Assembly (NCBI GenBank): GCA_950295325.1
Contig: OX485804.1
Span: 49,662,001 to 49,726,000 of the forward strand
DNA from: Polytrichum commune
Lineage: Eukaryota; Streptophyta; Polytrichopsida; Polytrichales; Polytrichaceae
Length of the DNA stretch: 64,000 bases
Direction: 5' to 3'
Position 1 is the stretch's first letter. The number at the start of each line of letters is the position of its first letter. The notes beneath the pieces are model-generated. The model was not told where the DNA came from and did not search any database. It saw only the letters and a program-made list of their open reading frames with translations. The translations under genes and the position numbers were made by a program. Positions 20,627 to 32,614 of the stretch are shown piece by piece.

Positions 20627-22472
20627 TACATGTTTAGCGAATCTGTTCCAAAAATATGAGAAATACCCAAAAATATTTGATGTTCAACCGTCTTCAACTA
20701 GGATATTATAAGGTATGTGCCATGATGAGGTATCATGTAAGGGAGATATATGCACCCTAATTTCTTATCAACATCTACACTTTGCTTGACACTTTAGAGT
20801 TCAATAATACACCGTTAGAAATGTACTGAAAATCATAAGAAAATCACTTGCAACTTACAACTCCCAATAGATGCCACATTTGGATTTTCAAGGGCTCTTG
20901 ATATGGGAACTCGACATTATTGGAGCAAATCCCAATCTTTTGATAAAGGTACTCGCGAACCTCAAAACCATATCCCATTAGCATATGTGGCACAAATAAT
21001 ATAAGAAAACTAGGGGAAAACGCTTGGTATATAAGTTCCAGGATCAAAGGGAGATATGGCCCCCAACAATTAACACCTTAAGCCGACCAATTGGAGGGAT
21101 AGATACCCTAAGATTCCAACTAGTGAAACTTCAAAATATTCTATAGGCTAGAGATTTTGTCCAAATCATGAAAAATAGTTTTTCTACGTATTTCAATGAA
21201 TAAAATTCCACAACATACTAAAAAGCCATGACATTTGGATAAATATTCTTACCCAAACCCTTAAAAACCACCATTTGGGTGATTACTGCCTCTTGGACAT
21301 TTAGGGGTTAAAGAATGAGTTGAATTTGAGTGGGTTATTTTTAGAAATTTATAGCTTAGAAAGTCAAAAAGTTACCTTAAACCCCTCCTTACAAAGATCC
21401 ATAACAATGACCACATAAGAATTAAGTTAGGTTCCCAAATGTTAGACTTGGTATCAATCTTTAGAGAGATAGAGAGAGATGCTAGCCTAGAGACTGCATG
21501 ACTGAGGAACACTCACCTTGTTCATAGCCGTGAGCTCGTCTATGAACTCAAGATGGGTTTACTAATAAGGTAGAAATACCATAACCCATGAAAATAAGGT
21601 GATTCACATTGAAGATCTGGTCTAACAATCATGAGATAATTTTCCACGATAGACGAGAAGGATACATGAAGAATGCAAGTTATTTCATATTTTTTTGCCC
21701 TATACAAAAAATGCTACAATTTTTCAAAGTGGAAAGTTGTCCAAACCCCTACTCATTCACTAGATTTTCCCTACACCGAATACAGTAATCCGCATTTCCA
21801 TACAAAACATCACCTAAATCAATTACCTCATGAGTACATTAACACTTGACTCCCATTGGTTACACTAAGTATACATGCATTGAAGTTGCCGCTGAGCCAT
21901 GATCGGTTTTAGAAATGGCACTTCACCGTTACGACGGCGGTCTAGTGCATAGCTAGAGGGTGGTTAATGGGTTATGGGATTTCTACCTTAGACTATGGGA
22001 CTCGTGGTACTACCTCCTTTCGAAAAGTGGTCCCTTTTGGAAAGTGGTCCCATGTTAAAACAATTCAAGGTAAGTTATATGGATTGTGGAATCACTAGAA
22101 GCGTGGTGTGTGGAGCTTGGATAGTGTTAAACTATTACGAGATGTTGGTTGGGTACTTGTTTCCAAAGGATGTCATATCCACATCAATTTGAATTTGATT
22201 AAATTGGAGTATTTTGGACCAACTATTCTATGCACAAGGAGCATGGGCCAACCTTGGGAGAAATTCTAGTGTATGAGATTATGGGATTATCCTATTGCAA
22301 GCATCAGATCCATCTCAATAGGTCAAGGTTTTGTGCACAAGTAGCTTGTGTGTCATTCTACATGAATTCAAGAACTTCCAATGCACTATAATTTTATTCT
22401 ATTTTTAATTTTTTTGTTTTGTTTTGGGTGGGTTTGTTTGTTTGTTTGTTTGTTATAGTTTTCATTTTCCCT
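20627..22472. other. AT-rich intergenic DNA, nothing recognised
   Basis: No ORF above 70 codons, no termini of known elements. A short run of GTTT repeats lies near 22,430-22,453. Confidence 0.5.
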
Positions 22473-22637
22473 CATGATTACTCATATCCATAACAATGTT
22501 CTGTGGGACTGACAATATTTCACATAGTATTCCCGAATATTTTCCACATTCAGTCCAAATGTGGGGAATATCTAGGAATACTACGTGGAATACTGCCAGT
22601 CTCACATAACATTGTTATGGAAATGAATAATGTTATG
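22473..22637. mobile_element. Foldback MITE (family F), copy 1
   Basis: 165 bp that folds almost end to end. The left arm CCATAACAATGTTCTGTGGG pairs with CTCACATAACATTGTTATGG, and the outer arms CATGATTACTCAT and ATGAATAATGTTATG extend the match. Other copies lie at 32,504-32,614 (left arm decayed) and 41,090-41,239. A transcript would form a long hairpin and could feed small-RNA production. Confidence 0.8.
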
Positions 22638-24053
22638 ATTAGGTTTGCCAAAATTTTGGTTATTGTTTAGTGTTGCTCAAAAATTTGTGGATAACTTTAG
22701 ACCTTTGTCTCATATACATAATTTAATAGTTTTTGGATAACTACATTTAATTGTCCTATTAACCCTCAAAAGATTGGGGGTTTTAGCTTGAATCAAAGAT
22801 GTACTATAAAGTATGAATCAAGAAAATTTATTTTGTGTGGCATACAAGAGAAAGTTTTCGCGAGTTAAATTTTTATTCACATCCACACATTTAGAATATG
22901 GATCTTTATCCTTGGTCTTCACCAAATCAATTTACAACCATTTTCCTCTCATATGAATCAAAATTCCAAAACGTGTCAAATTACTTGATCTTTAGTGATT
23001 GGCTAAAAGTTTGAGCTTCATAATTTTGTGGGAAAAACCAAAAATATTCATGCCAACTGACATTACTACTTTCTCAAAATAGCTAAATTTGTAATAAAGA
23101 AAACACTAAGGGTTCCAACCACTTCAACGTCCATAGCTTAGAGTCATTGATATAAAATGTTGAACCATTTGCTCTAGACGGTGCATAAACTCTATTATGT
23201 CAAGGTGTAAGAAAAAAAATTCAAAAAGCTAAATAACCTTGAGAGATATATCTTTGAAAAACGTTCGCAACCACTTTTTGGCTTCTTGAGCATTTAGGGG
23301 TTATTGTGCGCCACAATAATTTTCCAGAACCCATGATGATCCTCATAAATGTTTACTTACTTCAAGTGAATTCTTCAAATGCAATGCAGTCCATGCTAGT
23401 TACACATTCTAATACAATCCATTAAATGCAAAATGTTGCACATGAAGTAGCTTAACTTACACAAAATTGTCACGTGAGGATCCCACATGACATGAAATAC
23501 ATGTACACATTCAAGTAGGAACCTAGAAATGTGTGAAAGAAGAACCTTTTTAAGATACCTATGGGAAAACACTTAAAGAACTTAGAAGATACCTAAATGC
23601 TCACCTCCAACCCCGAAACTTGGGAAGCCCAACTCTCATGTGCCACGTTTTTGGATTTGTTAATGTATTCATGTGATTGTTGTTTCGGTTTCGAACCCCG
23701 GCATGCATGTGTTGAAATGTTTTGGATCGACCACAAGAAGGTGTTCTATAACCTAAGGAAATGGAAAAGTCAAAGCCATTCCTCAACCGAGAGTTGCTTG
23801 GAATGAGTTCCTTACACGAGAGGACGAACGAGACCTCTTGTGACACCAATAGGGAAGGAGCCCCTCATTAAGAGATTCGGAGACCATATATGTAGATATA
23901 CCTAGTCTTGTGCATTGTCAACATTGTCCCAAATATTCATCCACTAGGTCATCTGCACCTAAAATAGTGTGTTTTTCAACACATCTCACGTTGGGGGAGT
24001 TAAAAAAATTTAAAAAACTTTTGTATAAAAAGGAAAAGGTAAAAAAGAATAGT
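22638..24053. other. AT-rich intergenic DNA, nothing recognised
   Basis: Only short scattered ORFs. The opposing ORFs near 23,600-23,850 are random-looking and overlap each other. Confidence 0.5.
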
Positions 24054-24747
24054 GTAAATCATAAGTGAATGCTCTTACCATATAGTTCTTGGGTTGGCTG
24101 ACACTTGAGCAGTGAGGTCAAGTTGGCAACTATACAAAGCCCTTACTTTTTCTAATTTACTTTTTACTCCCACCACTAGAGTGAGAGGCGACCGGCACAT
24201 GACTAAGGGCCACTTAACACACAAGCCAAGAGCCGTGACCATGAAATTGTGAGAGCCCAAAAGAAAGTGTCCAAAGGCGATCCCAACACACCTCCAAACT
24301 CATGTAATGTGGTCACGGACCCTCAAGTGTAGTGTGAAGTCATATGTGACCGGGCCCTTAACCAAATGCTACTTCAATGAATTTTTATTCATGCGGGTCC
24401 TCACATATGATAAAAATAAAATGAATCAACGGTTGTGAGCGTTCAAAGTGCCATGGTCTCCCGATTTTGTGCTAGGCCTACCTCCAAGAGGTGGTTTTTG
24501 AAAATAGTCCAAGTGACCATGAAACATGATCCATTTGATGCCATGTAGGAATCAATGTAGACTTTTCATCCATCTTGCATTCACATACTCCGTTGGTCCC
24601 TCAAGCGTAGTGTGAAGCAAACTTGGACCGGCTCCGCCTTTTCCGCCAATGAGAGTGCTTGAAGTGTAACGGTCACGGGCGCTCAACCTTGTGTGTGAAG
24701 TGGCCCTAAGAACTATATGGTAAGAGCATTCGGTTATGATTTATAAC
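24054..24747. mobile_element. Inverted-repeat element (family M) carrying a Harbinger-type MITE
   Basis: The ends at 24,054-24,088 and 24,712-24,747 are inverted copies of about 35 bp, with the core GCTCTTACCATATAGTTCTT in perfect match. The family C MITE at 24,207-24,706 fills most of the interior. Without it, only about 190 bp remain, a typical MITE size. Confidence 0.7.
24207..24706. mobile_element. PIF/Harbinger-type MITE (family C), copy 2
   Basis: 500 bp, starting GGGCCACTTAACAC and ending GTGTGAAGTGGCCC, with TAA at both borders. It aligns with copy 1 along most of its length, including the internal AGAGCCGTGACC and CTTTTCATYCAT motifs. Confidence 0.85.
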
Positions 24748-24880
24748 ATCATACTATATCCGACTCATGTGGCAAGCCCGAATGCGCACATTGAAATAAT
24801 GAGAAATGACCTCATTTGCACTAAAAAAAATACAAATGATTATTGATAATGGCAAGAAAAATGAGAGCTCTTAAGTTGGC

Positions 24881-25627
24881 CAGGGCTAGACACCCACCTC
24901 TTGGAGTTTGACCCCCCACCACCATAACCCAAGCAAAAGGGGTCTAATAAAAACTTGGATCTCGTAAAATTGTGGTTTGATTCATTTCACATGGGTTCTC
25001 CTAGACTGATTCGGGATTTGTGATGCTAATCCCAGGATCAGATTGTCTACAAAAGAAAATAACACACGGGTAGATCACTTAGTGCATTTTAAAAACGACG
25101 TGCGGCATAATATAGAGAGGATTAAAATCATTTGAAATAAAAATTATAAAGGAATTCCAAATAATGAAGGGGCCATTAAATGTAGACAATCCTATTATAA
25201 GTAAGTTAGATGGACATAAAACGTGGGTCATTATTTTTTTGTAAAATTAATATAGGGGCTGAAGATAAGGATTCCATGCTTTCCCTCAACACTCGTCAAT
25301 TGCGTTAGGAAGAATATTAGCTTTTATTACTTAAAAGGAATATAGAGTACAAAAAATTGCAGTGACTTGGACAATATAAGTAATGGAAGGGTGCAAACAA
25401 ATGGGCCATTTTTGAAATTTAAGTAATTATAGGGAGGCTTTAATTCAACCCTTGAAGGTAAATAGCCCCAAAACAAAAAAAAACCCCAGCCGCACGTGGT
25501 GCACAAAAATGCCTTAGAGTGATCTACCCGTGAAATAACATGATAAGATAAATTTGACTATGTTTTCACCTTGGGTAATAGTGATAAGGGGCCCAACTCA
25601 AGGAGGTGGGTGACTTACCCTAGTTGA
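24881..25627. mobile_element. Inverted-repeat element (family G), copy 1, split by a family E insertion
   Basis: The left end AGGGCTAGACACCCACCTC and the right end GAGGTGGGTGACTTACCCT are inverted. The family E element at 25,065-25,532 lies inside. The flanks share AAGTTGG (24,873-24,879 and about 25,630-25,636), suggesting a target duplication of about 9 bp, which would fit a Mutator-like origin. Copy 2 is at 28,754-29,022. Confidence 0.65.
25065..25532. mobile_element. hAT-like inverted-repeat element (family E), complete copy
   Basis: 468 bp with inverted ends CACGGGTAGATCACT and AGTGATCTACCCGTG, and a perfect 8-bp target duplication AAATAACA (25,057-25,064 and 25,533-25,540). The 8-bp duplication favours hAT. 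The incomplete copy at 1-374 is in the opposite orientation. No coding capacity. Confidence 0.88.
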
Positions 25628-26096
25628 TCAAGTTGGAAGATCTTTATTAAGGGGTTGTTTACATCGTGGACCATGAAGTCCTCCCTTGCTCCCCTAAAAT
25701 ATATGATTGGCCGTTGAACTCGTCCGGGACCACTTTGGTTTACATCAAGGGATAAATGTCAAAGTGACCATGGAGTTTGTTGTCTCCAAGAAGCCTACTT
25801 TTAGGCTTACAATATCCATTGTCATAGTCCAAGGGGTTTTGTGGTGAGGGAGGTTAAAAGAGGTTCTCTTGTTGCAAAAGTAGAGGGACCGTGGCAGAGA
25901 ATTATCGTTTTAGTATTTTGTGATTTTTTGTGTGAAACGTTAATGTAATCGAGAGGAGATGAGGGAGGAGAAGGGGAGAAAATAACATGACAAAACATCC
26001 ACAACTGCCACTTTCGCGAGTATATTCAAAGAAATCAGCATATCCATTTTTTGGTGCATGGTTACTCCTCTCGGTCCACATTTACTTTACACCTAC

Positions 26097-26300
26097 ATCA
26101 ATCATCCCATTTAATGCGTGTTATTGTTTAAAATTACACAATGCAATAACGTCTCACTCAAGGGTTCAATTTTCACTATGATAGTTCGATAGGTCGTAAC
26201 ATAAATGACATTGCTTGGTAAAATGTCACATTCTAGTTACATAATTAGAACATTGCATAACTTTGACTTAGTAAACACACACTCAATGTAATAATCGGTG
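26097..26300. mobile_element. Inverted-repeat MITE (family H), copy 2
   Basis: Ends CATCAATCATCCCATTTA and GTAATAATCGGTG. The interior includes GACATTGCTTGGTAAAATG, which is related to ATTTTACCAAGCAAAGTC of copy 1. Nested in family B copy 1. Confidence 0.65.
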
Positions 26301-26365
26301 TAGTGAGGGGCCCAAAGGCTTAAAACATTTGCCATTTTCCTGCAATATGACCATGGAAGTGTGAC

Positions 26366-27205
26366 CTATGATCGGGGAGAACCGACGGCTAGTTCATTAT
26401 CAACCGATGGATTTCCCCTCATGGCTGGTCCAAATTTCCAACCATCGGATGGCAATCCGACTGTAATTTCAATCCTCCGGCAATTAGCCGATGAACCAGA
26501 AAATGTCCCGGAAATGTAGCCGATTCTTCTTGTGAGTTACTGGATTTCAGTCGGAAGAAGTATTCAAATTTCAAATATTGGCCGATACCCATGTCTACAT
26601 CTAACTTAGAAAGTATGATGTGTGTTGCTATAGAAGGCCCAGACAATGATTTTGATGACATTCTAATAAGTGCTCTAGATCTTTGGAAGGATGCTATTAA
26701 GTTTCGCTATTTGTATAGCAATCCAGAGCACTATTTGTCTGGGGCATCTGATGATGAACTTGAGGAAGTACCCTAAACCTTAAACTTTTTGAATTATGCA
26801 ACCTTTTCATGACCAAATCCAATTGCTTCTATGAAGAATTGGGAGACCCTTGGCCTTTAGGTGGTGAAGGCATTGCTAGGTTCATTTCCTGCCAAGGATA
26901 TTAACTCTTCAAATTTAAAGTTTTGAACATGCCTTTCTTTTCACTTAAGATTTTGTACTAAGAAATGATTTCTAGTAACGTTTCATACATTTTTTAAACA
27001 ATTAGTGCCGATATGAATTCCATTTAATCGGATATTGGCCAATGAAAATATGAAAATATAGGCAATTGGCCGATTGATTTTACAAAAGACCGGCTCTTGC
27101 CGATGTAAATTGGAAAAAATCCGACCCTTCGTAGCAACTACCGGCAATTAGCCACTAAATTTGGAGTGCTTCGGCAATAAGGCTTCAAAGACTTCCCAAA
27201 CTCTG
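26366..27205 (+). mobile_element. Larger non-autonomous hAT element (family N2), copy 2, 840 bp
   Basis: Starts CTATGATCGGGGAGA and ends CTTCCCAAACTCTG, bounded by a perfect 8-bp target duplication AGTGTGAC (26,358-26,365 and 27,206-27,213). It contains a small ORF (26,591-26,776) followed by a non-coding tail with a repeated GGCCGAT/GCCGATG theme. It is probably an internally deleted relative of an autonomous hAT transposon and is more complete than copy 1. Confidence 0.88.
26591..26776 (+). pseudogene. Short acidic ORF in the hAT N2 element, possible remnant of a transposase C-terminus
   Basis: A 61-codon ORF: MSTSNLESMM, then an acidic and aromatic segment (GPDNDFDDILISALDLW) and an acidic end (SGASDDELEEVP). 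Position near the 3' half of a hAT element and the acidic tail are what one expects from the last exon of a plant hAT transposase, but no diagnostic catalytic or dimerisation motif is present. The other N2 copy keeps only its last ~20 codons (1,541-1,605), with a stop at the same place. The function call is inference. Confidence 0.35.
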
Positions 27206-27278
27206 AGTGTGACCATGGGAAAAAGGCCATCTGACATGGGACAACTTCCACAAAGTGGTCCATGATGTAAACAACCCC

Positions 27279-28050
27279 TAAATTAAGAGTGCTTCGGCAT
27301 GGGAGACTTTTCATTTGGAGAGCTGACACAAAGGTACACAGTAATGCATGGACCCAGTGAAAATCCAGGTGGCATGCCACGTGGCGCATGCTGGTCAATC
27401 CAAATATCTAGTTGGCGTACCACACGGCTCACCTTGTCTTTCATTCTTTGTGGGGTCTATCTGTTTCTTATGTGATGGTGGATCCCATCATATCTCCTTA
27501 GTAACTTGGCCTACACTCACCCTATGCAACCTTGAAGGTTGAGGCATCTATAACCAATACAATAAGAGAGTTTGTATCTATTTACTAGGCAGAGTAATAG
27601 TTGGGGGTTATATTTCTTGCGAAGAGAAACACATTCTAAGGACAATGCAATAATAGAATTTGTTTTTCATGACTATGGAAACTGTTGTAAATTTTGGAGC
27701 GGTAAAGTTTAGGGGAACACACAATCACTGTATAGGTTAATTCATAATTGTTTATCTAAATGCTAATTCTCGGCTACGACAGTTTTCGAAACCCTTGTGA
27801 GGGTAACCAATCACAAGCCGGCACCACATAAACCTTAACTCCGTTCGCCTAAAAAATATAGGTCTCATCCATGTCGGCATTACATGTACTCTAGTGTGCG
27901 GTTAAATGAACAAGGTCGACTATAGATGCCTCGACCTTATACTTCAAACTTGCCTACAAGGAGTTGGCAGCATCTTGGACGTGCCCACAATACATAGTGC
28001 TTTTTAAGCAGCTAACACAGTGAGTGGGCCTAGTTTAATACCTACTTAAT

Positions 28051-28052
<2 letters not shown>
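27279..28052. other. Intergenic DNA, nothing recognised
   Basis: No credible ORF or element end beyond the border of family B. The stretch leads into a GA microsatellite. Confidence 0.5.

Positions 28053-28109
<57 letters not shown>
28053..28109. repeat. (GA)n microsatellite
   Basis: About 28 uninterrupted GA units. Likely length-polymorphic. Confidence 0.95.
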
Positions 28110-28112
<3 letters not shown>

Positions 28113-28689
28113 AGGTGTGGATATAAAAACAAAGGCTTAAGGTAGAAAAATGGGAAATGATGAAGATAAGCTAATTTGGCCAGAAAGAGTGGCTTGAAAT
28201 TTTTACAATGATTTTTAGAGATGGAGGAGACGAAATAATGAGGAATAGAAGTGGTTTGGCAAATTTATTCCATGCAAATGATGAGTCACATTTTCTCAAA
28301 GAGGCAAGTAAGTCAAACCCCCTACTTGTAGAGTAGAGTCTTCCTAATTTGAGCATCAAAATATCACATTGTGCATGCGAATGCACACAAAGTGGTTTAC
28401 TCAATGATCCCAAGTGATGTGAAACATGACCTATTCGGCCAATCACTGTATCCTTTTTGGGCCATCACTTTTATAATTAGTCATATTGTGTCCACACAAG
28501 AATCATTCTACTCCTAGTCTAATGCACCAATAGTGGCCATTCACCATTCTCCCATTTTTCTACCTTATAAGACATGTGTGTAAAAGACGTTGGATTTAAT
28601 GCTCTAAATTTGTTCACCATTCTACGTTCAATAGTCCACGTGACTTTATTTTTATATTTATATTTTATATTGGGAGGGGGAGGGGGGAA
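28110..28689. other. Intergenic DNA, nothing recognised
   Basis: Short ORFs only. A TTTATA-rich patch and a G-rich run lie near 28,648-28,687. Confidence 0.5.
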
Positions 28690-29115
28690 CCTACTGTTCA
28701 TTCAATATGCAAGAGAATCTCCACTTTGAAAATGAATAAGATCCCAATGTGAGGCTAGGGCTAGATGCCCACCTCTTTGAGTTGTGCTCCCCACTTAGTA
28801 CAAAGTAAAGGGGGTTTAGTAAAACATGATCCCTATAGGTTTGTGGTTTATTCATCTCAAGTGGGTCCCTCTAGATCAATTTGGGGTTTCCGATGCTAAT
28901 TTTGGGGTCAAATTTTCCCCCAAAAATTCTATATGGTATCATAGAATTGCATGCATTCTCACCTTGGGTTATAATGGTAAGGGCCCAAATTCTCAAAGAG
29001 GTGGGTGTCTAGCCCTGGCCCTAATATGAGCTCCACAAATTGTGCCTAGGAAAATGGCTACATGCACAACTTGGATCGCATATATCATATCCTACGAGAA
29101 GTTGGTGGACCAGAG
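28690..29115. repeat. Family L fragment split by a family G element
   Basis: 28,690-28,753 matches about 5,025-5,080 (CATGAGAGTCTTCACTTTGA type), and 29,023-29,115 matches about 5,085-5,175 (TCATATCCTACGAGAAGT). The element at 28,754-29,022 interrupts them. Confidence 0.6.
28754..29022. mobile_element. Inverted-repeat element (family G), copy 2
   Basis: About 269 bp with inverted ends GGGCTAGATGCCCACCTC and GAGGTGGGTGTCTAGCCC. The flanking 9-mers CAATGTGAG and TAATATGAG match at 7 of 9 positions, again fitting a 9-bp target duplication. A right-hand fragment of the same family lies near 31,840-31,959. Confidence 0.7.
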
Positions 29116-29222
29116 CTAATATTATTTATTTATTTAGGGCTTACTTAACTTATAACCTTGACCAATTTCTAATCTTGTGACTTAAACCTTAGAGTTCATA
29201 GTGGCTTTATTTTGGGCCTTAA

Positions 29223-29757
29223 GGGCCGGTTTACACCATGGACCATGAAGTCGGACCATGAAAGATGGCCTTTTTCCATGGTCCGATTTCTTAAAAATCA
29301 ACAAAGCCTTTGGGCCCCTCACTAGGTGTAAACCCAATGTGGACCAAGAGAAATGACCATGCACCAAAAAATGAATGTGCTGTTTTTTTTAGTATATGCC
29401 CAAAAAGGGCAGTTGTAAAAGAATTCAAACTTGACCATTCTATTGTCTTCTCTTCTCTTCACTTCTCTTCACTACTTAAAAACATTTCATTAATAATTAT
29501 TATAACAATATTTCTCTACCAAGGGCTCTTGGCTTTTTCTACCAAAGCACTTCTTTTGCTTCTCCCACCACAAAACTTGTTGGATCATGCTAGTGGATAA
29601 TGTAGGCCTTAAAATATGTTTTTGAGGACCTTGAACTCCATGGTCACTTTTGACATTTTTTCCTTGGGTAAACCAAAGTGGTCCTGGGACGAGTTCAACA
29701 ACCAACCACAAATTTTACAAGGCCTTCGGATGACTTCATGGTCCATGGTGTAAACAA
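29223..29757. mobile_element. PIF/Harbinger-type MITE (family B), copy 2
   Basis: Ends GGGCCGGTTTACACCATGG and CCATGGTGTAAACAACC, bordered by TTA or TAA. The inverted arms continue as GACCATGAAGTC and GACTTCATGGTC. The interior aligns with family B copies 1 and 3. No ORF for a transposase. Confidence 0.8.
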
Positions 29758-31259
29758 CCTTTAAGATGTTGTACAAATATGTTTAAGACGGCTTATTCTT
29801 ATTTTGTGTTCAAAATGTTCAAAATGATAATCCTATCTAAATTAACTCGTTTATCAAGTGCATTCCTCTATTCATAGCATATATATGTAACCAAAAGAAG
29901 CACAACATATTGGGTCAAATAAATGACTTCAATTCAAATATATCTATATATGTGATCATCATAGAGCAAAGGGAGTCATGGTGTCTATGTGATCGCATAT
30001 AGTAGGCAGGTTCAAATTCAATGAATTACATTCCAATGAATAATTGGTCTTGCCTTTTGAAATGAGCCTAACTTTGGCCTTAGTTGGACAACCAACTAAG
30101 AATTGGCTACGCGTGGAGAGTAATCATAGGGGATAGACATTCGTGTGACCAACGGCTTCTTGATTTATAATAAACATATCATGCATGAAAATTACCAACC
30201 CCAACCTTTTAAAGTGATTGAAAGGTACTTCAAAATATGCACAATTAGAAAAATACCTAATTAAAAGGAGAATTTAATTGCTTGTGAGCAAGCTAATACT
30301 CCCAACAAACAAGCAAGAAAACATAAAACCATAAAAAACCACATCAGCCTAACCATAACAACTCCCTTTATTAAAAGGAAACAAACATAACTAGGGGCTT
30401 CCCTCCCCGATGGCAACAACATCATCAAACTGATTGTTGGGAAAGCCCGAGCTCCCAACGTCCAACCCAACACCACCGCCTTCTAATCATAAACTACTAC
30501 CTCCTAGCGGCGGTGTGTCTGGTCCACGTGCCCCACGCCTTTTGTATTCCCCAATACCCCCCCCCCCCCTCCCCAAGCCAATCCGCATTTTCCATGTCAA
30601 CTTAAAACCCCATTGACCACCCACAGCCAATGGCCCTAAATAGACCTCATTTATTCAGTTACATATATTGAATGGTGCAACTTTGCATTTACTTGGTGCA
30701 CTTTGATTCCTTATTGAAGGGTTAAAGGGACATTGTCTTAAGAATGTTATGCATGTATATGACTTTTATTGTATTTTTATTGTTTTGTGTGATAGTTGTT
30801 CACCACTCTACAAAAAAAATGACAATAACTGGAAATCTTCCAAATACCACGATTTATTTATCTTGATAACATTCTATTTCAATCCAAGTGTAGGTGCTTT
30901 GTTTTTGTAAAAGTTCTACAAGCTATGAGTGGATGTGAACCATTTGGTTCCCATGCATTGATTTGTTTTTGTTTTTACTTTTATCATCCAATGACTGCGA
31001 GATGGATCGACAATATATCATATGAAGAGCGGAGTTTTTGTGTAAGGGGGCTCCACTTTTGGAAGCCCTTTGTGATTGGCAATGAATGATCAAACGTACA
31101 TATTCTCTTCATTTCACAAGAACCAAAAAAGTGATACAAGGAGTGGAATGCATGCTAGTTGAGAAGTGATGGATTGATGGTTGGTTATCAATACCAACAA
31201 GTTGTCATTCCACAACAATAGCACGCGTCAAGGCAAACGTGATGCACTTATAACCATAG
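29758..31259. other. Intergenic DNA, nothing recognised
   Basis: AT-rich with a more GC-rich patch at about 30,400-30,570. The ORFs there overlap on both strands with no family resemblance. A poly-C run lies near 30,558-30,569. Confidence 0.5.
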
Positions 31260-31840
31260 TAAGATGATTGCAAAATGGGAATAACTCATACAACCAATCA
31301 TGTTGAAGTAAACGTTTGTTGTTTTCATTTTCTTTTTGGACTTGGTGTGAGATCGTTTTGTCTTATGAGAGGTGATTCTTGTGATGTATGGTCGGGCCCA
31401 TCATTTCCTTTGCATGTTCAAGAAATTTATATGTGTCAGCTGGTAGTTATGATAGGAGGGAGTAACTATAGTCATTCTCACTTCTTACAACACTATGCTG
31501 AAATTGTATCATGAGAAGGGTAAACGCTTTCTTACGATCCATTTTGCAATCTTTGAGGTTAACATGCAAGTGCACTAGGTGATTACCGTAGGTGATAAGC
31601 AGGTTCGGCACTTTGATGCCGATATGCTACTTTTGTGAAGTGTCACATGGGATTTTGTAGATGTCATCATTCATAGAAAACCTACATGTGGCAACTTGCT
31701 CAAATTTTGAATTAATCGTGTCGAACATGCTTATCACCTATGGTATGACCTCATCTTCCATCAATTACGTTGTGGGGCTGTACATGGTCAATTTGTACGA
31801 ACTCGATGAGATGGATTTAATCTGGGATGTCATCTAAAAT
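31260..31840. repeat. Family L-related segment
   Basis: About 31,265-31,375 resembles 36,345-36,465 (TTTTGTCTTATGAGAGGTGA and TTTTCTCATGAGAGGTGA). About 31,400-31,500 resembles 36,810-36,900 (CCTTTGCATRTTCAAG, TTATGATAGGAGG). No ORF is conserved between them. Confidence 0.5.
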
Positions 31841-32503
31841 TGGAGTTGAACCAACTCACATAATAAATTCCATGTTATAAGATGATTGTTTTCATCTTCA
31901 CCTTAGGCTAAATTAGTAGGGGCCCAACTCAAAGAGCAAGTCTTTTAACCCTAGTTGACATTGAACTATACTTTGACGCCCGTTAAAGAGTTAGTTTTAG
32001 AAACAACCACATGCAAAATTATTCTCATAACAATGAAATCCATGTGCACGAGCTCCCTTGGATTGAACAACAACAAGCTCAGTATATGAACTTGGCACAA
32101 ATCCATGTTATAATTCGTCCACCAATGATAATAGACATTAAGCCCCCCATGCCCACGCGGACATGAGTAGGAGGTGGTGAATAAACATTGCATGTTGTAT
32201 TGTAAAAAACCACAGACATTCCTTTTTCTTTTTCTTTTCTTGTACTCCAAATTGCAATAGCAAAATTTTAACCCCTAAATGCTTGAAGCAAGTATAATCT
32301 TGATGAGTATTCCCTCTTTATGCCATTACAATCTTTGATAGTACTAGGTTGTTCTGTTGCTTTTAGCACAAACGAAGAATGATACTTGAATATTGTGTAC
32401 AAGTATGCATGAGAATATCAAGCCTTCAAGTATGAAAATGGGAGAAAGGCTAGAGCACCACAAAAGAGGTTGCAATATAATAAGGAATTTCATGATATAT
32501 GTA
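31841..32503. other. Family G fragment, then intergenic DNA
   Basis: The right half of a family G element is visible at about 31,885-31,959 (CACCTTAGGCTAAATTAG, GGCCCAACTCAAAGAG). The rest shows no gene or element. Confidence 0.45.
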
Positions 32504-32614
32504 ACGACATAACATAACATTAACATAATATAATATATGTAATGGATATGGGGAATATTTTGTGGAATAATGTCACTCCCACATAACATTGTTATGGATC
32601 TGAATAATGTTATG
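32504..32614. mobile_element. Foldback MITE (family F), degraded copy 2
   Basis: The right arm CTCCCACATAACATTGTTATGG at 32,576-32,597 and the outer arm ending ATAATGTTATG match family F; the left arm is decayed to scattered ACATAACATT pieces. Confidence 0.55.

Larger units (their letters stand above)
25651..27278. mobile_element. PIF/Harbinger-type element (family B), copy 1, with two nested inserts
   Basis: Inverted ends GGGGTTGTTTACATC and GATGTAAACAACCCC are each bordered by TAA (25,648-25,650 and 27,279-27,281). Inside lie a family H MITE (26,097-26,300) and the family N2 hAT element (26,366-27,205). The remaining B sequence matches the reverse of 29,223-29,757, including the GTCCATGRTGTAAACAACC end. 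Confidence 0.8.

Noticed and set aside
28053-28109. GA tract as a regulatory GAGA element
   Set aside because: No gene is nearby; it is more simply a microsatellite.
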